DNA of 8,270 nucleotides from contig DLYJ01000020.1 of assembly GCA_003447785.1 (NCBI GenBank), positions 1 to 8,270 on the forward strand. The letters are read 5' to 3'. This DNA is from Treponema sp. GTDB taxonomy: Bacteria > Spirochaetota > Spirochaetia > Treponematales > Treponemataceae. A program made the position numbers and the translations under genes. Positions 1-5,699 of the stretch are shown piece after piece. Positions within the stretch are counted from its first letter, which is position 1; each line of letters starts with the position of its first letter. The notes under the pieces are model-generated. The model had not been told where the DNA came from. It ran no database searches and saw nothing but the letters and a program-made list of their open reading frames with translations.

Positions 1-1686
1 GTAGTTGATATTTTAACCACGGCAAGTTCAACTGATTTGCCGCCTGACTCAGAAACAAAGGCGGAGAAGGGCACAATTCCGGGAGAAGTGCGTTCAACAA
101 AACTGACAGAAGCAGCCGCTTCCGGAAAACGACAGAAGGTTACAGCCGTTGTAACTGAACGCGGCCGTATCATTCCTGTGCGCGCAGTGGTTTTGACTAC
201 AGGAACCTTCCTTGGCGGACGCATTTTTATTGGTGAATACGATGCACCCTGCGGACGACTGGGAGAAGCAGGCGCATTTGGTCTCACATACAGCCTGAAC
301 AGGCTGGGCTTTACTACTGGCCGTCTAAAAACAGGAACTCCGCCGCGCATTCTGCGCCATACAGTTGATTTTTCAAAGGCAGAAGTTCAGCCCGGGGACA
401 AGGAAGTAATTCCATTCAGTTTTGAAACGGAAAAAATTGACCGCCCTATGGTAGACTGCTATCTGGTTTACACAAATCAGGACACACATAAAATTATCCG
501 TGACAATATCGGCCGCTCTCCATTGTATTCTGGAAAAATCAGCGGAATCGGGCCACGATACTGTCCTTCTATTGAAGACAAGGTTATGCGTTTTGCCGAC
601 CGCGAACGACATCAGCTTTTTGTTGAACCTGAAAGTCTTCTGACTGACGAAATTTATCTGAACGGTTTGTCATCAAGCCTTCCGGAAGAAGTTCAGGACG
701 CATTTTTGCGCACAATTCCGGGATTTGAAAACTGTACGGTCAGCCGCCCCGGATACGCTGTTGAATATGACTATGTTGAACCGACCCAGCTTTACCCCAG
801 CCTTGAAACTAAGCGTGTAGCGGGTTTGTTTGACGCAGGCCAGATTAACGGAACTTCAGGTTACGAAGAGGCTGCGGGTCAGGGTCTGGTTGCAGGAATC
901 AACGCCGGGCTTTACGCACGCGCCCACCAGAAATTATGCGGTCCTCTCTGTTCGGCCGCCCCGGGAATGGGACAGGCTCCTGCAAGTGCAGAACCTGGAT
1001 GTTTTATGAACAAGTCCCGTATGAGCGAAGAAGAACTTGAACAGTTTGCAAGAATCTCGGCTACAGAAACCCGCGCAATCAATCAGGCCCTCCAGAAGTG
1101 TCAGAGCGATGCGGGCTACGAAAAATTCAATTCAATTCCTGAATGGGAACCTCTGATTATCGGCCGTGACGAAGCGTACATCGGAGTTTTGATTGACGAC
1201 CTGGTAACTCTCGGCACAAAAGAACCGTACCGCATGTTTACCGCCCGTGCAGAATACCGCCTTAAACTGCGCCACGATACTGCCGACCGCCGTCTGAGCG
1301 AAAAGGCATTTAATGTAGGATTAAAATCCCGGGAACAGATAGAAAAAGTGCGTTCAAAATACGCACTTGTTGACGAAGCACTTGCAATTCTTCTCAAAAA
1401 ATCTGATGCGGAAAACCCTGGTCTGCCGGAAGCTGTCTGGGAAGAAGCGCAGAAAGAATTCAAATATAAGTATTATATCGAAAAACAGGATGCCCGCGTT
1501 GCAAAAATGCACCGTATGGAAAACCGCCGCATTCCCATGGACTTTGATTACGGTTCAATTCCGGCACTCAGCTCCGAAAGCCGCGCCAAGCTGGAAAAAA
1601 TACGCCCGCTGACACTGGGGCAGGCAAGCCGCATCAGCGGTATCAGAAACTCCGATGTTATGCTGTTAATGGTATACTTGAAGTAA
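1..1686 (+). CDS. mnmG: MnmG (GidA), tRNA uridine 5-carboxymethylaminomethyl modification enzyme, 5'-truncated by window
   Basis: FAD-dependent protein that, with the GTPase MnmE, installs the (carboxymethyl)aminomethyl group at C5 of the wobble uridine (U34) of certain tRNAs in the cytoplasm. The frame is open from base 1, so the gene starts upstream; about 561 residues are visible and the N-terminal FAD-binding Rossmann segment (roughly 120 residues in E. coli) is missing. Both family signatures are present: [11 protein letters not shown] at 550-582, whose Cys codon at 562-564 corresponds to the catalytic Cys277 of E. coli, and [14 protein letters not shown] starting at 835. Also recognisable are [21 protein letters not shown] and the C-terminal GQASRISGI helix bundle that binds MnmE. 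The stop is TAA at 1684-1686. Compared with E. coli MnmG as I recall it, there are two inserts: about 37 residues within 13-141 and about 73 within 910-1173. A TTG at 37 is only an internal Leu codon. Family assignment is essentially certain. Confidence 0.97.
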   Translation, partial: VVDILTTASSTDLPPDSETKAEKGTIPGEVRSTKLTEAAASGKRQKVTAVVTERGRIIPVRAVVLTTGTFLGGRIFIGEYDAPCGRLGEAGAFGLTYSLNRLGFTTGRLKTGTPPRILRHTVDFSKAEVQPGDKEVIPFSFETEKIDRPMVDCYLVYTNQDTHKIIRDNIGRSPLYSGKISGIGPRYCPSIEDKVMRFADRERHQLFVEPESLLTDEIYLNGLSSSLPEEVQDAFLRTIPGFENCTVSRPGYAVEYDYVEPTQLYPSLETKRVAGLFDAGQINGTSGYEEAAGQGLVAGINAGLYARAHQKLCGPLCSAAPGMGQAPASAEPGCFMNKSRMSEEELEQFARISATETRAINQALQKCQSDAGYEKFNSIPEWEPLIIGRDEAYIGVLIDDLVTLGTKEPYRMFTARAEYRLKLRHDTADRRLSEKAFNVGLKSREQIEKVRSKYALVDEALAILLKKSDAENPGLPEAVWEEAQKEFKYKYYIEKQDARVAKMHRMENRRIPMDFDYGSIPALSSESRAKLEKIRPLTLGQASRISGIRNSDVMLLMVYLK

Positions 1687-1733
1687 ATGACAGGCTGCTG
1701 TGGGGCCGGAAACAAAATGACAGGGCTGCAGTG
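1685..1733. repeat. Imperfect direct repeat after mnmG
   Basis: Two related copies lie 30 bp apart. Copy 1 at 1685-1702 reads AAATGACAGGCTGCTGTG and copy 2 at 1715-1733 reads AAATGACAGGGCTGCAGTG. They differ by one inserted G and one substitution. Copy 1 overlaps the last bases of the mnmG stop codon, and copy 2 supplies the left arm of the hairpin at 1722-1749. It may be a small local duplication; no function is evident. Confidence 0.4.
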
Positions 1734-1749
1734 TAACCCTAACAGCCCT
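1722..1749. terminator. Candidate hairpin between convergent genes
   Basis: A perfect 7-bp inverted repeat, AGGGCTG at 1722-1728 and CAGCCCT at 1743-1749, encloses a 14-nt loop. It sits between the 3' ends of mnmG (plus) and the ADA-like gene (minus), and overlaps the TAG stop of the latter (1748-1750). Read on the minus strand it is followed by GTCATTTTGTTT, a weak interrupted T run; on the plus strand it is followed by TAAAACAATT with no T tract. It could act as a poor intrinsic terminator or 3'-end stabiliser for the minus-strand operon. The long loop and weak T tract keep confidence low. Confidence 0.35.
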
Positions 1750-2641
1750 AAAACAATTCCTTGACTTCGTTTGCGGTGAAGACGCCTGTATTGCACAGGT
1801 CGGCTGCAAACTGGCTCAGTGATTTATTCAATAAAAGAACGCTTTCAGTGCCGGCTTTTACGGTGATTCCTGCGTCGAGGAATGCGCGCACGTATTTTGC
1901 CTTCTGTTCCATGTCCATTTTCTGCTCGCCAAAGCCCAGGTTTGGAGTAACAACAACAGAAATATCATTGTCTTTCATAAAGGTAATGGCGCGGGGATCC
2001 TTTGCCGCAGATTCCCCCTGAATCATTACATCAGGTACAAATGTGCGCAGAAGGTTCATGTAAGCGTCAGAAGATTTTATGTAAGAACCTGCAATTTCGG
2101 TTGTAAGGTTGTGTTCCTTTGCTGTTTGTACAAAACTTGCAAAACGCTGGGGAGTCTTGAACATCATGTCACCGTATACGTAAATGCCGGTAAAAAGTCC
2201 GCTTCCCAGAAGGGAAGAGGCAACAGCAAAAGTAGACATGTCGATATTATCTGTATCGATTGCAAGAATCGGATTGATTTGAATTCGATTTGAAAACTTC
2301 TTGAATACTGAATCAATTACACTGACAAAGTTTTCAGGTGTATCACAGGCCTTCATCAGAAGATTGTTGAAGGTTGCGGTGATTTTTGTACATTTGTCGG
2401 CTTCGGCTTCATTGAGTGAAAGCGTAAGAAGGTTTGCGATATCAGCTTCTGTTTCTACGCGGGTCTGTGTAAATTCCTTTACCGTCCTTGCAAGATCAGG
2501 GCTGACTGCCGAACCGTCCTGGGGAAATTCCGGAACATAAAATCCTGCCCACATTACATAGGTAGGGTAGCGCATACCCAGGTCGAGATTATTGTGCGCG
2601 TCGGATTTTGAAAGCCTGATAAAGTCTTCGATAGTTGTCAT
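1748..2641 (-). CDS. Adenosine-deaminase-fold protein lacking catalytic residues (probable pseudoenzyme)
   Basis: A 297-residue cytoplasmic protein with no signal peptide or membrane segment. It aligns along its length with the neighbouring deaminase (2647-3666), but the active-site positions are altered. The HxH metal motif is H16-N-N18, HAGE is IAGS (183-186), IGHG is MIQG (206-209), PTSN is TPNL (232-235), and NTDDP is GTESV (264-268). Three of four zinc ligands are therefore changed (His to Asn18, His to Ile183, Asp to Glu266), together with the catalytic Glu (Ser186) and the catalytic His (Gln208). The flanking pattern is kept, for example GIYVYGD at 152-158 and DAGITV at 256-261. The reading frame is intact, so it does not look like a decaying gene. 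The start is fixed at ATG 2641: an in-frame TGA lies at 2653-2651. No well-spaced ribosome site is seen (GGAAGG at 2660-2655 is 13 nt away), and the ATG is 5 nt past the upstream stop, which suggests translational coupling. A binding or regulatory role, possibly as partner of the active deaminase, is inference. A different hydrolase chemistry is not excluded. Confidence 0.8.
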   Translation of the reverse strand: MTTIEDFIRLSKSDAHNNLDLGMRYPTYVMWAGFYVPEFPQDGSAVSPDLARTVKEFTQTRVETEADIANLLTLSLNEAEADKCTKITATFNNLLMKACDTPENFVSVIDSVFKKFSNRIQINPILAIDTDNIDMSTFAVASSLLGSGLFTGIYVYGDMMFKTPQRFASFVQTAKEHNLTTEIAGSYIKSSDAYMNLLRTFVPDVMIQGESAAKDPRAITFMKDNDISVVVTPNLGFGEQKMDMEQKAKYVRAFLDAGITVKAGTESVLLLNKSLSQFAADLCNTGVFTANEVKELF

Positions 2642-2646
2642 GACTT

Positions 2647-3666
2647 CTATTCAACCTTCCATGCGTTTTCTACTGATTTTATTGCTTTTTCTTTTTCGCT
2701 GTCAGAAAGGAACGAAGCCTTAAAGCTGTTGATTACAACCTGTTTGATTTCGTCCATCTTGAATTTCATGGATTTGTGGAGATTCCAGTATTCGTCCAGT
2801 AATTCGACGCCAAAGAAAAGCGGGTCGTCAGTATTTAATGTAACAAGCATTCCGCGGTCAAAGAACGGGCGGAAGGGATGTTCAGAAAGTGTCTTTACAT
2901 ATTTTTTTGTAAATACATTACTTGTAGGTGCAACTTCAAAGGGAATCTGTTCCTTAACGCATTTGTCCATGAGTTTTTCGTCCTGAATTGCGCTGATTCC
3001 GTGACCGATGCGTTCTGAGTGGCACAATTGGATTGCGTCCCAGATTGACTGAGGTCCAACGTCTTCGCCTGCATGTGCTACAGCGTGGAATCCTTCCTTA
3101 AGGGCGCGTTCAAAAACAGGAGCAAAGTCTTTTGACGGGCCCTTTGATTCTGCGCCGCCGAGACCGATTCCGATAAATCCGTCAAACTTATTTGCCAGGA
3201 ACATGTCGAGGTTTTTAGAAGCGTTGTCCAGACCGAATGTGCGGCTTACGTCGCCTAAAAGCCAGACTGTGATTCCGGTTTCTTTTTTGATTTTTTTAAG
3301 GTTCTTTTCAAAATTCTTTGTCATTTCTTCATATGAAAAACCTTTTTTGATGAATGAAGACGGAGCAAAGAATGCTTCGCAGTGGGTAATGCCGTTGCGA
3401 ACAAGGTAGTTTTTAAGGTCGTCAAAAACAAGGTCAAAATCGCTTACTTCCGTAAAAAGATTCTGAACTTCGATGAATGCTGCGATAAAACCGTTCAAAT
3501 CAGAGTAGTTGAACAGTTCTTTAAGCGCTTTTTCGGAAAACTTTTTTCCGTTCTTTTTGAGGTATAACTTTTTAATCGAATCGCGGCTGATTACCGCTTC
3601 GATATGAATGTGAAGCTCTGCTTTTGGGACGGTTTTTAAAAAGGAATAAAACTCTGACTTATTCAT
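2647..3666 (-). CDS. add: Adenosine deaminase family protein (adenosine or related purine deaminase)
   Basis: Zinc-dependent hydrolytic deaminase of the amidohydrolase superfamily, expected to convert adenosine (or a related adenine compound) to the inosine-type product in cytoplasmic purine salvage. The protein has 339 residues, normal for the family, and all key elements are present: HxH zinc ligands H19 and H21 in ELHIHIEA, GLGGAE at 168-173 (substrate loop), HAGE at 198-201 (zinc His and catalytic Glu201), IGHG at 220-223 (His222), PTSN at 247-250 and NTDDP at 278-282 (zinc Asp280). The ATG at 3666 was chosen over a TTG seven codons upstream because AGGAAAG (3678-3672) lies 5 nt before it. 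The first motif reads HIEA where adenosine deaminases usually have HLDG; a Glu there is seen in adenine deaminases, while RIGHG, PTSN and NTDDP are more adenosine-deaminase-like. The exact substrate is therefore uncertain. It lies 59 bp downstream of pepF and 5 bp upstream of its inactive-looking paralogue. Confidence 0.92.
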   Translation of the reverse strand: MNKSEFYSFLKTVPKAELHIHIEAVISRDSIKKLYLKKNGKKFSEKALKELFNYSDLNGFIAAFIEVQNLFTEVSDFDLVFDDLKNYLVRNGITHCEAFFAPSSFIKKGFSYEEMTKNFEKNLKKIKKETGITVWLLGDVSRTFGLDNASKNLDMFLANKFDGFIGIGLGGAESKGPSKDFAPVFERALKEGFHAVAHAGEDVGPQSIWDAIQLCHSERIGHGISAIQDEKLMDKCVKEQIPFEVAPTSNVFTKKYVKTLSEHPFRPFFDRGMLVTLNTDDPLFFGVELLDEYWNLHKSMKFKMDEIKQVVINSFKASFLSDSEKEKAIKSVENAWKVE

Positions 3667-3671
3667 TTTAA

Positions 3672-3678
3672 CTTTCCT
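3672..3678 (-). promoter_or_regulatory. Ribosome binding site of the deaminase gene
   Basis: AGGAAAG on the minus strand, 5 nt upstream of the ATG at 3666. It decides the start: the alternative TTG at 3687 lies upstream of this site and would add seven residues (MFIRKVK) that the family does not need. The 59-bp gap back to pepF shows neither a clear terminator nor a convincing promoter, so read-through from pepF is likely. Confidence 0.7.
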
Positions 3679-3725
3679 TATAAACAATATGGTCTTTCGT
3701 TTACTTTATCGGCAGAAATTCCCGT

Positions 3726-5525
3726 TTACTTGAGGTTTTTCTCCAGTTCGCTGACGATGGCTTCAAAGCTGTCCAGTGCGCTTTGTACCGGAGCCGTACT
3801 TGTCATATCAACGCCTGCAATCCTGAGGCTTTCGATTGGATATCTGCTGCCTCCTGATTTTAGGAATTTAAAGTAGTCTTCTCTCTCTTTTTCGCCGCCC
3901 TCGGTAATCCGCTTTGCAAGTGCAAGGGCTGCGGAAATTCCTGTTGCGTATTTATAAACGTAAAAGGCGTTGTAGAAGTGTGGAATTCGAAGTCCTTCCA
4001 TATCACTTTCTTCTTCAAACACCATATCAGGGCCAAAGTACTGTTCAAGAAGTTTGCGGTACAGACCGCGGAGAACTTCCGCAGAAAGTGGAGAACCGCT
4101 TTCTACGAGCTGGTGTGCCTTGAGTTCAAATTCTGCAAACATTGTCTGGCGGTGCAGCGTTGCAAGAATGTCATCTGCTCGCATTGCAAGAAGGTAATTG
4201 CGCATTTTGCTGTCTTTTGCATTTTTAATCAGATAACGGAACAAAAGCTCTTCGTTGGTTGTTGAGGCAACTTCTGCTTCAAATATTGTGTAGTCATAAC
4301 ACAGGAACGGATTGTTTGTCTTTGAAAAATACGAGTGCATCGAGTGACCGCCCTCGTGAATCATTGTAAACACGTCGCGGATTGCATCGTCCTTGTAGTT
4401 GAGGAGAATATACGGATAACCGGTAAAGGCTCCGCTTGAGAAAGCTCCTGAGCGTTTTCCCTTGTTTTCGTAACGGTCAACCCAGCCGTTCAAGAGTCCG
4501 TCGCACAAAATGTCAGTGTAGTCTTTTCCCAGCGGGGCAAGGGCGTTGCGGCAAAGTTCAACGGCGTCCTCGTATGAGGTCTTTGATTCTGCGTCCTTTA
4601 CCAGCGGAACATAAACATCCCAATGGCGCAGTTCCTTTACCCCAAGCACCTTTTTACGCAGAGCGTAGTAGCGGTGAAGTGCTGGAAGGTTTTTGTGCAC
4701 TGTATCGATAAGGTTTGTATAAACGCTTTCGTCTACCTTATTTGAATAAAGGGCGGCTGCAAGGGATGATTTGTAACCCCGGGCGCGGGATGCAAAGACA
4801 TCATTGTTTACCGAACCTGTATAAAGGGAGGCGAGGGTGTTTTTGTTTTCGTAAAATTTTGCGTAGAATTTTTTGTATGCTTCTTCCCGGACTTTTCTGT
4901 CCTGATTACGGATTAAAAGCGAGAATGTAGTCTGGGTGAGCGGGATTTCTTTTCCGTCAGCCTTTACACTGCCAAAAGTCATGTCTACGTTTGTAAACAG
5001 ACTGAATGTGTTCTGTGCTGTTGATGCGGCTTCGCTGTTAAGGGAGAGGATGCGCTCTTCCTTTTCGCTTAAGATGTGCGGCTTTTCGTGGAGCATCTTC
5101 TGGATAAAGATTTTGTAGTCTGCAAACTCTTTGAGTTCGATCCATTGTTGAATTTTTGAATCTTCAATGGCCATCAGCTCAGGTGCAAAGAAAGAAGTTT
5201 CTGTCATTGCGCCGGCGTAAGCCATGGAAGCGCGGCTGTCCCTGTCCTGAGCGGCGCTGTCACCTTCGTCGGCTGAGTGCTGGAGGCTTGCATATACATA
5301 AACTGTTTCGATTACTTTGTTTAATTCTTCCCAGGCTTTTAATGCGTTTAGAAGGGATTCGCCTGAGTCCCCCAGCTTCCCCTTGAATTCTGCCACCTTT
5401 TTAGCAAGGGGCATTATTTTTGCCAGGTCTTTTTCCCAGTCCCCGTCAGATTTATATAATGTAGAAAGATCCCATTTGTCAGACGCGCTGACCTTGTCTC
5501 TTGCAGGAATTTCATGATTTGCCAT
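3726..5525 (-). CDS. pepF: Oligoendopeptidase F (peptidase family M3B)
   Basis: Cytoplasmic zinc metallopeptidase that cleaves oligopeptides of moderate length, used in peptide utilisation and turnover. With the ATG at 5525 the protein has 599 residues, the usual PepF size of about 600. The N-terminal ~110 residues begin with the typical 'W-D-L-S-x-L-Y' segment. The catalytic motif HEGGH is at 390-394 (4344-4358), with catalytic Glu391, and the third zinc ligand is most likely Glu418 in FEAEVAST. The C-terminal RIPHFYNAFYVYKY at 513-526 holds the His/Tyr residues that shape the substrate site in M3 peptidases. No signal peptide is present. A TTG six codons upstream is rejected as start because it lies between the -10 and -35 boxes of the predicted promoter. 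No Shine-Dalgarno sequence precedes the ATG; the promoter position predicts a leaderless mRNA. It is the first gene of an apparent operon with the two deaminase-fold genes. Confidence 0.96.
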   Translation of the reverse strand: MANHEIPARDKVSASDKWDLSTLYKSDGDWEKDLAKIMPLAKKVAEFKGKLGDSGESLLNALKAWEELNKVIETVYVYASLQHSADEGDSAAQDRDSRASMAYAGAMTETSFFAPELMAIEDSKIQQWIELKEFADYKIFIQKMLHEKPHILSEKEERILSLNSEAASTAQNTFSLFTNVDMTFGSVKADGKEIPLTQTTFSLLIRNQDRKVREEAYKKFYAKFYENKNTLASLYTGSVNNDVFASRARGYKSSLAAALYSNKVDESVYTNLIDTVHKNLPALHRYYALRKKVLGVKELRHWDVYVPLVKDAESKTSYEDAVELCRNALAPLGKDYTDILCDGLLNGWVDRYENKGKRSGAFSSGAFTGYPYILLNYKDDAIRDVFTMIHEGGHSMHSYFSKTNNPFLCYDYTIFEAEVASTTNEELLFRYLIKNAKDSKMRNYLLAMRADDILATLHRQTMFAEFELKAHQLVESGSPLSAEVLRGLYRKLLEQYFGPDMVFEEESDMEGLRIPHFYNAFYVYKYATGISAALALAKRITEGGEKEREDYFKFLKSGGSRYPIESLRIAGVDMTSTAPVQSALDSFEAIVSELEKNLK

Positions 5526-5531
5526 GGCTAA

Positions 5532-5560
5532 AGTATAACGCAAAGGCAGGTGTTTAACAA
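5532..5560 (-). promoter_or_regulatory. Sigma-70-type promoter of pepF operon, predicting a leaderless transcript
   Basis: On the minus strand, -35 TTGTTA (5560-5555) and -10 TATACT (5537-5532) are separated by 17 bp. The -10 box ends only 6 nt before the pepF ATG, so a start site 7 nt downstream of the box falls on the A of the ATG. The boxes match consensus at 4 of 6 and 5 of 6 positions. No ribosome binding site occurs between box and ATG, which fits leaderless initiation. Confidence 0.65.
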
Positions 5561-5607
5561 CTTGCTCGATTAGAGAGAATGTAGAGATTGGAGTGTTGAA
5601 AATAAAA

Positions 5608-5628
5608 TTAAAAACCTGATGTTTTTAA
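5608..5628. promoter_or_regulatory. AT-rich inverted repeat between divergent promoters
   Basis: A perfect 8-bp inverted repeat, TTAAAAAC (5608-5615) and GTTTTTAA (5621-5628), with a 5-nt spacer CTGAT. It sits between the -35 boxes of the pepF and chemoreceptor promoters, 23 bp upstream of the latter. The form would suit a dimeric regulator, but AT-rich palindromes arise readily by chance in such DNA. The rest of the gap from 5561 to 5651 shows nothing else I recognise. Confidence 0.3.
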
Positions 5629-5651
5629 ATCAATAAAAACGTATTGTTAAT

Positions 5652-5680
5652 TTGATAATTACCATTACCTGGCTTAAAAT
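5652..5680 (+). promoter_or_regulatory. Sigma-70-type promoter of the chemoreceptor gene
   Basis: -35 TTGATA (5652-5657) and -10 TAAAAT (5675-5680) are separated by 17 bp, each matching consensus at 5 of 6 positions. The expected start site is near 5687-5688, giving a leader of only about a dozen bases that contains GAGG (5689-5692), 7 nt before the ATG at 5700. The match is to the housekeeping sigma factor; no FliA/sigma-28 type flagellar promoter was seen. Confidence 0.7.
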
Positions 5681-5699
5681 TATTATTCGAGGCAATCGG

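Noticed and set aside
37..39. TTG as start codon of the MnmG frame
   Set aside because: The frame is open to base 1 and upstream codons fit MnmG; the gene simply enters from outside the window.
1116..1463. 115-residue minus-strand frame within mnmG
   Set aside because: It is Ser/Arg-rich and low in complexity, as expected of an antisense shadow of a coding gene.
3667..3687. TTG start giving a 346-residue deaminase
   Set aside because: The ribosome site AGGAAAG lies inside this stretch and points to the ATG at 3666.
5526..5543. TTG start giving a 605-residue PepF
   Set aside because: The codon lies between the predicted -10 and -35 boxes, so it would not be in the mRNA.
5652..5699. TTG start adding 16 residues to the chemoreceptor
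   Set aside because: The TTG is part of the -35 box, and GAGG is correctly spaced for the ATG at 5700.
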